This document shows positions 16,986-25,929 of a stretch of DNA of 64,000 bases, piece after piece (position 1 is the first letter of the stretch; each line of letters begins with the position of its first letter). Origin of the DNA: an uncultured Algibacter sp. (lineage in GTDB: Bacteria > Bacteroidota > Bacteroidia > Flavobacteriales > Flavobacteriaceae); NCBI GenBank assembly GCA_937958265.1, contig CALGNX010000007.1, positions 1 to 64,000 on the forward strand, given 5' to 3'. The notes under the pieces are model-generated. The model had not been told where the DNA came from, searched no databases, and saw only the letters and a list, made by a program, of their open reading frames with translations. A program made the translations under genes and the position numbers.

Positions 16986-19900
16986 TTAAAAAATATCTGG
17001 ATTTACTACCTCATCGCTATTTGCAACGCGATCTTTATATAACCACATTTTAAATTTAGTTACTAAATAAAATAGAATTGGTACAACAATTAACGTTAAA
17101 AATGTTGCTATAAATAAACCGTATATAACGGTCCATGCCAGCGGGCCCCAAAAAATTACATTATCACCACCTACATAAATATTAGCATCAAATTCGCTAA
17201 AAAGCGTAAAAAAGTTAATATTTAAACCCGTAGCTAAAGGAATTAAGCCTAAAATAGTAGTAATTGCGGTAAGTAAAACAGGTCTTAAACGCGATTTTCC
17301 TCCTTTTACAATAGCTTCAATAAGGTCTTCTTTAACCAAATAAGCATCCTCATCTAAATTGTTTTTTACCTTCCTTCTATCTATTAACAATTGTGTATAA
17401 TCTAGCAGAACAACACCGTTATTCACAACAATTCCCGCAAGGGATATAATACCCATCATGGTCATCATAATAACAAACGAACTACCAGTAACCACAATTC
17501 CACCAAATACACCTATTAAACTCAAGAAAATAGCAAGCATAATGATTCCAGGTTTAGACACTGAATTAAATTGAAATATTAATATGAAAAAAATTAATCC
17601 TAAACCTGTAAAAAATGCCCCCATTAAAAAGGCCATTTGTTTGTTCTGCTCTTCAATTTGACCCGTATAATCTATATGTACATTTTCTGGTTTACCCTCA
17701 AAACTTTGCATTTCATTTTGCACCTTAGATACTATGGCACCCGCATCTGAAAAGCCTGGAGCCAATGCAGAATACAACGTAACCACACGTTTAACATCCT
17801 TGTGTTTTATAGCACTAAAACCAGAGTTATTAGATTGTTTTGCCACTGTAGAAATAGGGATTTCTTTTATTTGACCAGTAGACATATCTCTAAACGTTAT
17901 TTTCTGATTAAATATAGCGCTTGTATTATATCGATTTTCTTCATTAAAACGCACATAAATATCATAGTCTTCACCATCCTCTTTATAAATACCTGCCTTT
18001 GCCCCAAAAATAGAGTTTCGCAATTGTTGGCCTACTTGCCCTGCAGTTATGCCTAGTTCTCCAGCCTTCATTCTATCCACAGTAACCTGCATAGAGGGTT
18101 TGGATTTATTAACATCTATTTTAAGCTCATCAATACCTTGAATATTCTTAGTATTAATATGGTCTCGCATACGCTCTGCTGTTGCAATAAGCTCACTATA
18201 ATCCTCACCTTCCAATTCAATATTAATAGGATAGCCCGCTGGAGGTCCTGCAGCGTCCTTTTCAACAGATATCGCTACACCAGGATAAACATCCTTTAAA
18301 TCCTCTTGAATTTTCTTTAGTAAAATATTACTATCGGCACCTTTTCTAAATTTATATTCGCGCATAGTTGCGGTAATCTTACCTCGATGAGGCATTTCTG
18401 CTGCAGATCCGCCATCGGTTTGCGGGTTTCCTGCACCTTCTCCTACTTGAGAAACCGCACTTTCTGTTAAGAAATTAAAATCGCCATCAATGTACTCAGC
18501 ACTGTTTATTATTTTAAAAACACGCTGCTCAATATCTTTCGTTATAGCATTCGTTTTCTTTATATCTGTACCTTCAGGATACTCTATGTACACTATAATT
18601 TGGTTAGCTGTATTATCTGGGAAAAATTCTACTTTAGTGCGTTGGCTTCCAACGGATGCACCAAACCCCATAAAGGCAACAATTAATAATATAAATGTTG
18701 TTATTGTAATAAAAGCTGGTTTTTTTCCGCTTAAAGCGATACGCAAAACCCTTTCATAAAACCGTTCCCAACGTGGTAATATCTTATTTTGAAAACCATT
18801 TGCCCAAGCTCTTAAAAACAGTCTGTATGCCCATAGTAAAACAACGGTTAATAGTATTACAGTTCCTAAACCTCGATAAGCCCCTCCAAAAATTAAAATT
18901 AAAAATCCGAAAGCGACTAAAATAATTGAGATTTTGATAATATTTTTTAATGGCATATCCTTGTCTTCAATAGTCATGAATTGCGAGACTAAAACCGAGT
19001 TAAAAAATATAGCCACAAATAACGAAGACCCTAAAACAACAGATAAGGTAATTGGAAAATACTTCATAAATTGCCCCATAACACCTGGCCACAAACCAAG
19101 CGGCACAAAGGCTGCCACTGTAGTTAATGTGGAAATAATAATTGGAAATGCAATTTCCCCAATACCTTTTTTGGCAGCTTCTACCCGACTCATCCCTTCA
19201 TCGGCCATAAGTCTATAAACGTTTTCAACAACCACAATACCATTATCCACTAGCATACCAAGTCCCATTATAAGACCAAAAAGTATCATGGTATTCATGG
19301 TGTATCCTAAAAGGTCTAAAATCATGAGTGACATAAACATAGACATAGGAATAGCGAAACCTACAAATAATGCGTTTTTAAAACCTAGAAAGAACATTAA
19401 AACAGTTACCACCAAAATAATACCGAAAATGATATTATTTACTAAATCGTCTACCTGACCAATAGTTTTTGAAGATTGGTCGTTAGCAATAGTTACCGTT
19501 AAATCTGGTGGGAAATTATTTTTTATGGCATCCTTAACAATAACTTGAATTTGTTCTGCTGCTGCTACCATGTTTTTTCCTGCGCGCTTTTTAACATCTA
19601 ACATCACAACAGGATGCCCAAACTCTCGGGCATAGGTTGTTTTATCTTCATCTTTAAAAGTAACCTTGGCAACATCGCGCAAATAAATAGGGTTATTCCT
19701 TTCAGATTTAATAACAAAATTTTCAAGCTCACTAGGGTCTTCTATTTCGCCTATAATCCGAATGGTTCTGCGTTGCCCACTAGTAATTAAATTACCAGCA
19801 GACATTGTCATGTTTTCTCTATTAATAGTACCTATAATATCATTAAAACTTACCTGAGCTGCCATCATTTTATAAATATCCACAGCAACCTCAACTTCTT

Positions 19901-20495
19901 TTTCCTGTGCGCCTCGAATATCTACTTGTTTTATTTCCTGTAAACCTTCAATTTTATCCTCTAAATATTCACCATAAGCTTTAAGCTTATCGATAGGATA
20001 GTTTCCAGAAATATTAATATTTAAAATCGGGATTTCTTCAGACATGCTTAAATCGAAAACATTAGGCTCCACTTTAGCGCCATTAAATGTTGGCCAATCT
20101 TCACTAGAAGTTTCAGAATCTACTTCATCTTTTATTTTTTGCTTGGCAGCCTCAACCGATATACCTTCATCAAACTCGACAATAACAATTGAATAGTCTT
20201 CTTGCGAAGTCGAGGTAATTTCAATAACATTACTTACAGTTTTAAGTTTATCTTCTATAGGATCTGTAATAAGTTTTTCAATATCCTCGGCTGTATTTCC
20301 TGGATATATGGAACTAATGTAAATTTTAGTTTCTTTAATTTCTGGGAAATTTTCTCTAGGCATACTAAAGTAAGCACCAGTACCTAAAAACAATATAAGT
20401 GCAATTAAAACATACATTGTTGTTTTGTTATTAATTGCCCAAGATGAGATAGCAAACTCTTTATCTACCTGTTTTTTATTTTTATTTTTTGCCAT
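16986..20495 (-). CDS. RND-superfamily efflux pump permease (AcrB-like)
   Basis: A 1169-residue inner-membrane proton/drug antiporter. The N-terminal helix, large periplasmic loops and two six-helix halves are evident. TM4 has GLGMLVDNGIVVVENVYR, with D417 but Asn at the position of AcrB's second Asp. The second half has LAGIVVNNGVVLLDY. It is about 120 residues longer than AcrB; part of the excess is an extra pair of hydrophobic segments (about 520-538 and 543-561) between TM6 and TM7. It is last in an operon after tetR, tolC and the adaptor, with a 113-nt gap to the adaptor gene. The substrates are unknown. Confidence 0.93.
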   Translation of the reverse strand: MAKNKNKKQVDKEFAISSWAINNKTTMYVLIALILFLGTGAYFSMPRENFPEIKETKIYISSIYPGNTAEDIEKLITDPIEDKLKTVSNVIEITSTSQEDYSIVIVEFDEGISVEAAKQKIKDEVDSETSSEDWPTFNGAKVEPNVFDLSMSEEIPILNINISGNYPIDKLKAYGEYLEDKIEGLQEIKQVDIRGAQEKEVEVAVDIYKMMAAQVSFNDIIGTINRENMTMSAGNLITSGQRRTIRIIGEIEDPSELENFVIKSERNNPIYLRDVAKVTFKDEDKTTYAREFGHPVVMLDVKKRAGKNMVAAAEQIQVIVKDAIKNNFPPDLTVTIANDQSSKTIGQVDDLVNNIIFGIILVVTVLMFFLGFKNALFVGFAIPMSMFMSLMILDLLGYTMNTMILFGLIMGLGMLVDNGIVVVENVYRLMADEGMSRVEAAKKGIGEIAFPIIISTLTTVAAFVPLGLWPGVMGQFMKYFPITLSVVLGSSLFVAIFFNSVLVSQFMTIEDKDMPLKNIIKISIILVAFGFLILIFGGAYRGLGTVILLTVVLLWAYRLFLRAWANGFQNKILPRWERFYERVLRIALSGKKPAFITITTFILLIVAFMGFGASVGSQRTKVEFFPDNTANQIIVYIEYPEGTDIKKTNAITKDIEQRVFKIINSAEYIDGDFNFLTESAVSQVGEGAGNPQTDGGSAAEMPHRGKITATMREYKFRKGADSNILLKKIQEDLKDVYPGVAISVEKDAAGPPAGYPINIELEGEDYSELIATAERMRDHINTKNIQGIDELKIDVNKSKPSMQVTVDRMKAGELGITAGQVGQQLRNSIFGAKAGIYKEDGEDYDIYVRFNEENRYNTSAIFNQKITFRDMSTGQIKEIPISTVAKQSNNSGFSAIKHKDVKRVVTLYSALAPGFSDAGAIVSKVQNEMQSFEGKPENVHIDYTGQIEEQNKQMAFLMGAFFTGLGLIFFILIFQFNSVSKPGIIMLAIFLSLIGVFGGIVVTGSSFVIMMTMMGIISLAGIVVNNGVVLLDYTQLLIDRRKVKNNLDEDAYLVKEDLIEAIVKGGKSRLRPVLLTAITTILGLIPLATGLNINFFTLFSEFDANIYVGGDNVIFWGPLAWTVIYGLFIATFLTLIVVPILFYLVTKFKMWLYKDRVANSDEVVNPDIF

Positions 20496-20608
20496 GTTCG
20501 GTAATTTATTTGTTGAAAGACTATGCGTTAAAGTTTTTATCTTCTTGTTTAATTATGAATTTAAAGTAGCAGATAAAGGAACAAACTTTAAACCTTACCT
20601 TATCTAGG

Positions 20609-21778
20609 TTAAAACGCGCTAACGAGTACCTTTACGTCCTGCCCTTCTTTTACGCTCCTTGCGCCTTCTTCAATTATTTCTTCGTTATTTTTAATACCAG
20701 AAAGTACTTCAATATAATCGCCTTGTGTTTTACCAGTTTCAATAATTTCACGCTTTACTTTAGCTTTGTTATCCACTTTATTCACAATAGTATAAACGTA
20801 TTGTTGCCCTTGAGCATTTTCTGAAATAATACTTTGCGGAATTAGAATAGCTTTAGTATTTGTATAGTCGTTAATCTTAATTTTTGCAGTAAGATTCGGT
20901 TTTACTGTCTTATCTTTATTAGGAAAAGCTACCTCAACTTTAAATGTTCTGTTTGCAGGGTTAATATAATTTCCGGCTTGGCGTACTTTAGCATCCATAT
21001 CTTTACCCAAAACAGGAAAATTTACTTTAACATTTTTACCTGCAACAATATCTGAAATGTATCGCTCTGGCACATCCGTTTCAATAAACATATTATTAAG
21101 GTTTACAATTCTAAACAACATCGATTGTCCTGGTAAAACTACACTACCTTGATCTGTAATAACATCATCAATAGTTCCTGAAAAAGGCGCACGAACTTCT
21201 GTTTTTCCAACTTGCTGCTGTAGTTGTTTTGTTGCTTCCAACTGGCCTTCATAAGCTGCCTTAGCCTGTAAGTATTGTATTTCGCTACCTATTTTTTGTT
21301 TCCATAAGCGTTCTTGACGCTCAAAGGTTGTTTGGGCTAAAGCTACTTGAATGTTTAATTGTGATAGTTGTTGGCTTAAACCACCATCATCAATTTTGGC
21401 TAAAATCTGGCCTTTGTTAACGTTTTGCCCTTCTTTAACATATACCTGTGATAAAACTCCAGAAAACTCTGGATAAATAACTAAGTTTTGCTTGGTATTC
21501 ACATTACCTTGTAATTCCACAAAGTGATTAAAAACGGCTTCTTTTGCAGTAAACGTTGTTATTAACGGTATTTTTTCCTGAGGGTCTAAACTTTTAATTT
21601 CATTTTCCAACAACTTAAGTTTAGCTGTTATTTCTTGCGATGCTGCGTCTAATTCAGTCTTCTTCTTCCTAATTAATTCTAAATTTTGTGAGGCTATAAC
21701 ATCCTGTACGGTTTTTTTATCACCTCCACAAGCAGTTAAAAAAGCACTTACTAATACGATTATATATGTGTATTTCAT
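20609..21778 (-). CDS. RND efflux periplasmic adaptor (membrane fusion protein), lipoprotein
   Basis: A 389-residue adaptor linking the RND pump to the outer-membrane channel. The lipobox LTAC ends at Cys 17. A coiled-coil hairpin (about 30-60 and 140-190) follows. The lipoyl/barrel-sandwich halves are FSGVLSQVYVKEGQNVNKGQ and VRAPFSGTIDDVITDQGSVV. A beta-barrel and membrane-proximal domain end the protein. The stretch before the first lipoyl half is longer than in AcrA. It starts 12 nt after the tolC stop. Confidence 0.93.
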   Translation of the reverse strand: MKYTYIIVLVSAFLTACGGDKKTVQDVIASQNLELIRKKKTELDAASQEITAKLKLLENEIKSLDPQEKIPLITTFTAKEAVFNHFVELQGNVNTKQNLVIYPEFSGVLSQVYVKEGQNVNKGQILAKIDDGGLSQQLSQLNIQVALAQTTFERQERLWKQKIGSEIQYLQAKAAYEGQLEATKQLQQQVGKTEVRAPFSGTIDDVITDQGSVVLPGQSMLFRIVNLNNMFIETDVPERYISDIVAGKNVKVNFPVLGKDMDAKVRQAGNYINPANRTFKVEVAFPNKDKTVKPNLTAKIKINDYTNTKAILIPQSIISENAQGQQYVYTIVNKVDNKAKVKREIIETGKTQGDYIEVLSGIKNNEEIIEEGARSVKEGQDVKVLVSAF

Positions 21779-21790
21779 TTTTAATTGATT

Positions 21791-23134
21791 TTAATTATTT
21801 ACAGTATTTAATACAGTTTCTAATTCCGCTTTATTATTAATAACATCGAGCATGGCTTGAAGAAACTCTTGCTGCGAACTATATAGTTGTGTTTGTGCTT
21901 GTCTTAAATCGAAACTTGAGGCTAAACCTTCGAGAAATTTAACTTGGTTCTTTTGTTCGATACGCTCGGCTAAACCTAAATTTTGTTTTTTATTTTCATA
22001 ATCTTCCATAGCAAATTGGTATTTACTTTTTGCGGAGGCTATTTGGAATTTTAGTTTCTGTTCTGTTTCTGTTAAATCTTCCAGGGACTTCTCTAAATTA
22101 ATTTGGGCGCGTTGTGTAGATGCATTCCTAGCACCCGAACTAAAAATGGGAATATTTAAATTAACGCCTACTAAAGAGGAACCAAACCAACGTTGGTTTG
22201 CATCGGCAAATGTAAACTCATTATTAAAAGCAGAATAACCACCATTTATAAAACCATTTAAAGTAGGCAATGCTTTACTTTTCTCAAGCTTTAATTGTAA
22301 TGCTTTAACACGCGTATTATTTTTAGCAATTTTATAATCTATAGTATTTTGAATATCGCTACTAACCTCTAATAAGTTTAAAGAAATATTTTCTGTTGTT
22401 AGGTTTTCTAAATTATCTAACAATTCCGTTTTCTCATTTATATCTAAACCCAAAGTCATATTAAACATTTGATAGGCCAATGCCTTTAAACGTAAAACAT
22501 TACCTAAACTACTCTTTACACTAGTTAAAGTAATTTGTAATTGCTCCACGCTTTCCTCTTCAACTAAACCGTTTTCGAAAATTTTAGTAGTCTCATTTAA
22601 ATTTTTTTCTAACACCCCTATATTCCGCTCTAGTATACTTACACTTTCCTTTGCAAGTAAAACGTTACCATATGCATTAATAACAGCCTTTCTAACTTCT
22701 AAATCGGTTTTTTCTTTAGCATTTTCTGATATTTCTAAAAAAACTTTAGCAGACTGCAAAGCTACAATATAAGAACCGTCAAAAATTTTCTGGCGCAGTG
22801 TAATAAAAGCATTAGCGCTTTGCTGAGTTCCAAAAATAACCTCGTTAAATTCGCCAGGGTTACCGCCAAAGAATTCGGCAGGTATAACTGAAACTTGCTG
22901 TTTTAAGAAATTTTGATAGTCTACAGACGCAGAAATTTGTGGCAGCCCACTAGCAGTAGTTTCCCATTTTTGCTTTTTTGCAGCCTCAATATCCCGCGAT
23001 GCATTTTTGGTTGTTCTATTATGTTCCAAAGCATAATCTATAGCGTCTTGAAGTGTGAAGCTTTGATTATCTTCTTGCGAAAACACAACAATAGAACTTA
23101 TTAAACTAAAAAATAAAATTAGTTTGTTCTTCAT
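21791..23134 (-). CDS. TolC-family outer-membrane efflux protein
   Basis: A 447-residue channel subunit with a signal peptide (cleaved near VVFSQ, residue 19). Two OEP repeats of long amphipathic helices are visible. The first begins SFTLQDAIDYALEHN. Each half has the typical helix-turn-strand features (QLQITLTSVKSSLGN, and RIEQKNQVKFLEGLASSFDL in the second half). It starts 4 nt after tetR, so translation is coupled to the regulator. Confidence 0.93.
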   Translation of the reverse strand: MKNKLILFFSLISSIVVFSQEDNQSFTLQDAIDYALEHNRTTKNASRDIEAAKKQKWETTASGLPQISASVDYQNFLKQQVSVIPAEFFGGNPGEFNEVIFGTQQSANAFITLRQKIFDGSYIVALQSAKVFLEISENAKEKTDLEVRKAVINAYGNVLLAKESVSILERNIGVLEKNLNETTKIFENGLVEEESVEQLQITLTSVKSSLGNVLRLKALAYQMFNMTLGLDINEKTELLDNLENLTTENISLNLLEVSSDIQNTIDYKIAKNNTRVKALQLKLEKSKALPTLNGFINGGYSAFNNEFTFADANQRWFGSSLVGVNLNIPIFSSGARNASTQRAQINLEKSLEDLTETEQKLKFQIASAKSKYQFAMEDYENKKQNLGLAERIEQKNQVKFLEGLASSFDLRQAQTQLYSSQQEFLQAMLDVINNKAELETVLNTVNN

Positions 23135-23138
23135 TTTA

Positions 23139-23741
23139 TTATTGATTTGATGTTATAAATTTATTTAATATTTGTAATCCTTTATTAGTAACAATAGCCC
23201 TTAGGTGGTACTCTAAATAATTTTCCATACGTACATCCATAGCGTATAATTTAGATGGAAATAACTGTTCGTTCTTTATACCACTCATACCGCTAAAATA
23301 CATTCTAGATATAAAATCTATATTTATAGAATCTCTAAACAAACCAGTATTTACGCCTTTTTCCAAACTGTCTAAAACGGAATCGTGCATTTTATCAAAC
23401 TGTTTAGTTTTAAGGGTTTCATATATTTTAGGATAATATTTTTCAAGTTGATATTGAGGTGAAGATTGTTCGTTTTTTAAATGGTGCATAACAAACATTT
23501 TTACATCGTAAAGTTCCTGTATTGGGTTAATCGCCTTATCAGCAATGGTATCAATTCCAGAGCAAATAGTATCGAAAAGCCTAAAGGTTACGGCTTCTAC
23601 AAGTTTTGTTTTATTAGCAAAATGCACATATATTGTTTTTTTAGATATCCCCATTTCATGAGCAATATCATCCATGGTTACACTTTTAAAACCTAGCGAC
23701 AAAAATAAACCTAATGATTTATGTATAATTTTTTCTCTCAT
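23139..23741 (-). CDS. TetR/AcrR-family transcriptional regulator of the efflux operon
   Basis: A 200-residue regulator. The N-terminal helix-turn-helix spans about residues 22-48 (SVTMDDIAHEMGISKKTIYVHF), the standard TetR motif; the rest is an all-helical ligand and dimer domain. I start it at the ATG at 23741 (MREKIIHK). A longer reading would begin with a TTG that is part of the -7 box. It leads the tetR-tolC-MFP-RND operon, so it probably represses its own operon through the palindrome at 23764-23791. The transcript should be almost leaderless. Confidence 0.92.
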   Translation of the reverse strand: MREKIIHKSLGLFLSLGFKSVTMDDIAHEMGISKKTIYVHFANKTKLVEAVTFRLFDTICSGIDTIADKAINPIQELYDVKMFVMHHLKNEQSSPQYQLEKYYPKIYETLKTKQFDKMHDSVLDSLEKGVNTGLFRDSINIDFISRMYFSGMSGIKNEQLFPSKLYAMDVRMENYLEYHLRAIVTNKGLQILNKFITSNQ

Positions 23742-23750
23742 AATTTTGCG

Positions 23751-23781
23751 CAAATATACAAACGGAAACTACAAATACAAA
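23751..23781 (-). promoter_or_regulatory. Consensus promoter of the tetR-efflux operon
   Basis: On the minus strand: TTTG (23781-23778), exactly 19 nt, then TATATTTG (23758-23751). A full match to the Bacteroidetes consensus. The predicted start point falls within a few bases of the ATG at 23741. Confidence 0.85.
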
Positions 23782-23791
23782 AACAGTTTCC
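23764..23791. promoter_or_regulatory. Palindromic operator candidate for the TetR-type regulator
   Basis: GGAAACT (23764-23770) and AGTTTCC (23785-23791) form a perfect 7-bp inverted repeat with a 14-nt spacer. One half lies between the -33 and -7 boxes and the -33 box is in the spacer, so a bound dimer would block RNA polymerase. Confidence 0.65.
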
Positions 23792-23854
23792 AAAGTTTTA
23801 GTGGTTTTTTAACACATCCTTTAGAAACAGGTTTTTAATTATGCTTAATTACGC

Positions 23855-23862
23855 TATTTTTG
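23855..23862 (+). promoter_or_regulatory. -7 promoter box of the polyprenyl synthase gene
   Basis: TATTTTTG, four bases before the ATG at 23867. The start point would coincide with the start codon, giving a leaderless mRNA. No TTG at -33. Confidence 0.45.
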
Positions 23863-23866
23863 CGCC

Positions 23867-24841
23867 ATGCTGTCAACAGAAAAATACCAAGAGGAATTTA
23901 TTGCCTACCTAAAAACGTACGCAATTAATAAAGAACCTAAAAATTTATATGAGCCTATTAACTATATATTAAAGTTAGGTGGCAAGCGCCTAAGACCTAC
24001 TTTAACTTTGCTAACTGCTGATATTTTTGGTGGACAATACGCAAAAGCATTTAATGCCGCCTTAAGCATTGAAGTGTTCCATAATTTCTCGTTAGTACAC
24101 GACGATATTATGGATGACGCCCCTTTAAGGCGCGGAAAAAGTACCGTACACGAAAAATGGGATATAAATACAGGTATACTTTCGGGCGATGCTATGTTAA
24201 TTATGGCTTATCAGCTTTTTGAAAATTACGAACCTACTACGTTTCACGCCTTAGCTAAATTATTTAGTAAAACAGCACTAGAAGTTTGCGAAGGCCAACA
24301 GTACGATGTCGATTTTGAAACCCGCCATGATGTAACAATCTCGGAGTATTTAAAAATGATTGAATACAAAACAGCCGTTTTAGTAGCTGCAGCAATGCAA
24401 ATGGGCGCTATTATAGCGGGCGCATCAAATAAAGATCAAAGTAATATTTATGAATTTGGTAAAAACTTAGGTATTGCTTTTCAATTACAGGATGATTATT
24501 TGGATGCATTTGGCGACCCAAAAACTTTTGGTAAACAAGTAGGTGGTGATATTATTGAAAATAAAAAAACATACTTATACCTAAAAGCAAAAGAATTTTT
24601 AAATGAGACAGATAAAAAAGTACTAAACCAATTATTTACATCTACTCCAAAGGATGCAACAACAAAAATAGAGGTAACAAAAGAACTATTTACAAGATCT
24701 GGGTCTGCAGAAGCTACGAAAAAAGCCATTAAAGAATACACTGAAAAAGCATTTTCGATTTTAGAAAATTTAAACATATCTGAATTAAAAAAATCACTTT
24801 TAAAAAGTTTCGGAGAACATTTAATGTATAGAACTGTTTAA
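23867..24841 (+). CDS. Trans-polyprenyl diphosphate synthase
   Basis: A 324-residue prenyltransferase that elongates allylic diphosphates with isopentenyl diphosphate. The first aspartate-rich motif is DDIMD (79-83) followed by RRG; the second is DDYLD (209-213). The GGKRLRP IPP-binding motif is near residue 38. The length and the bulky residues before the first motif suggest a long-chain enzyme for the menaquinone side chain, but product length cannot be fixed by eye. It is divergent from the efflux operon and is followed by a small conserved gene. Confidence 0.92.
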   Translation: MLSTEKYQEEFIAYLKTYAINKEPKNLYEPINYILKLGGKRLRPTLTLLTADIFGGQYAKAFNAALSIEVFHNFSLVHDDIMDDAPLRRGKSTVHEKWDINTGILSGDAMLIMAYQLFENYEPTTFHALAKLFSKTALEVCEGQQYDVDFETRHDVTISEYLKMIEYKTAVLVAAAMQMGAIIAGASNKDQSNIYEFGKNLGIAFQLQDDYLDAFGDPKTFGKQVGGDIIENKKTYLYLKAKEFLNETDKKVLNQLFTSTPKDATTKIEVTKELFTRSGSAEATKKAIKEYTEKAFSILENLNISELKKSLLKSFGEHLMYRTV

Positions 24842-24887
24842 AACAAACGCTATTTCCTTTCTATGTATCGACAGAAAATTAAATTAA

Positions 24888-25238
24888 ATGCAATTACCCA
24901 AAACATTTGAAGAATTAATTAAAGAAGCTGAACAACTAAATTTATATAAAAAATTAATTTTTCAGCTTAATAAAGATTTTCATTTAGCAAATATAGATTT
25001 AGGTTTTCATGAAGATATTTTACCTTCTAGCTTAAAACTGATGCTACATGAAACCGTATATCAACTCATACAAGAAAAATTTAATGAGTACCTTAACTTA
25101 CTTTACATTATTGATGTTTCGGAAAAACAAATAATAGCGCTAAATGGCAATGATACACTGCAACTTTCTAATCAGGTTACATTTCTTATCTTACAACGCG
25201 AATGGCAGAAAGTTTGGTTTAAAAATAAATATGCTTAA
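24888..25238 (+). CDS. Conserved hypothetical protein downstream of the prenyl synthase
   Basis: A 116-residue soluble, mostly helical protein (MQLPKTFEELIKEAEQLNLY). No motif recognised. The DNA has the same codon style as its neighbours and the frame is clean. It starts 46 nt after the prenyl synthase stop and is probably co-transcribed. It converges on the outer-membrane protein gene 14 nt away. I recall similar small genes at this position in other Flavobacteriaceae; function unknown. Confidence 0.7.
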   Translation: MQLPKTFEELIKEAEQLNLYKKLIFQLNKDFHLANIDLGFHEDILPSSLKLMLHETVYQLIQEKFNEYLNLLYIIDVSEKQIIALNGNDTLQLSNQVTFLILQREWQKVWFKNKYA

Positions 25239-25252
25239 AACTATTGCAATAA

Positions 25253-25783
25253 TTAAAAAAAGAATCTTACAAATGGTACCCAAGGATCTGCAAAAATGCT
25301 ACGCTGAGCATCAAATAAAACATTATAACGCACACCAAAAGTAACATTACCGCTTCTGTACCCCGCTCCAAAATACAAAGCAGGAACCCAAAAGTTTTCA
25401 TCTTCAATATTTAAATTTACATCATAGCGCCTATTAACATTTAAATGTTCTAATTCTCCAGATATTTGTAACGCTTGTAAAGGCGTATAAAGACCTATAA
25501 CACTACCTCCCAAAATAGTAGATTTATACCTGTTTTTTAAATTATTAATGGTGGCATTTAATCCCAGTCCTAAAGCCAACTTTCTATCAAACTCATAAAC
25601 AGCACTTGGCGCCACTGTAGCACTAAAAAACCCATTTGCAAAATTTAATCCTAATCCTCCACCAAAACGCACGTGGGTCCAAAAATCACTTTTTAATTCT
25701 TGTGCAGACATATTTTGAAAATAAAATAATACCGCTGCAAAAGCGCATACCATTTTTATGCTAAGTGACTTATTTATACTCAT
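25253..25783 (-). CDS. Small outer-membrane beta-barrel protein next to sucA
   Basis: A 176-residue protein with a signal peptide (cleavage near QNMSAQ). The rest consists of alternating amphipathic strands rich in Gly, Tyr and Phe, ending in Phe (VPFVRFFF). This fits an eight-strand barrel of the OmpW/OmpA-transmembrane size. It contains no thiamine or lipoyl motif. I recall that homologues beside sucA carry the label alpha-ketoglutarate decarboxylase in databases; that name is not supported by this sequence. It is divergent from sucA, 146 nt away. Confidence 0.75.
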   Translation of the reverse strand: MSINKSLSIKMVCAFAAVLFYFQNMSAQELKSDFWTHVRFGGGLGLNFANGFFSATVAPSAVYEFDRKLALGLGLNATINNLKNRYKSTILGGSVIGLYTPLQALQISGELEHLNVNRRYDVNLNIEDENFWVPALYFGAGYRSGNVTFGVRYNVLFDAQRSIFADPWVPFVRFFF

Positions 25784-25929
25784 AAAATTTAAAAATTAAT
25801 ATTTCCCAATCAATATTTCATAAATGTATAAATTTTGATATAATTAACAGCCAAAGCATCATCTAATTTTGGTAAATGTTGTATTTTTAGTTTTTATTTT
25901 GACTAACCCATAGTGGACTAAAAATAGCA

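Noticed and set aside
23742-23753. TTG start adding four residues to the TetR regulator
   Set aside because: The TTG overlaps the TATATTTG -7 box, so it cannot be well inside the transcript.
25253-25783. Naming this gene alpha-ketoglutarate decarboxylase
   Set aside because: No thiamine-diphosphate motif; the sequence is an outer-membrane barrel.
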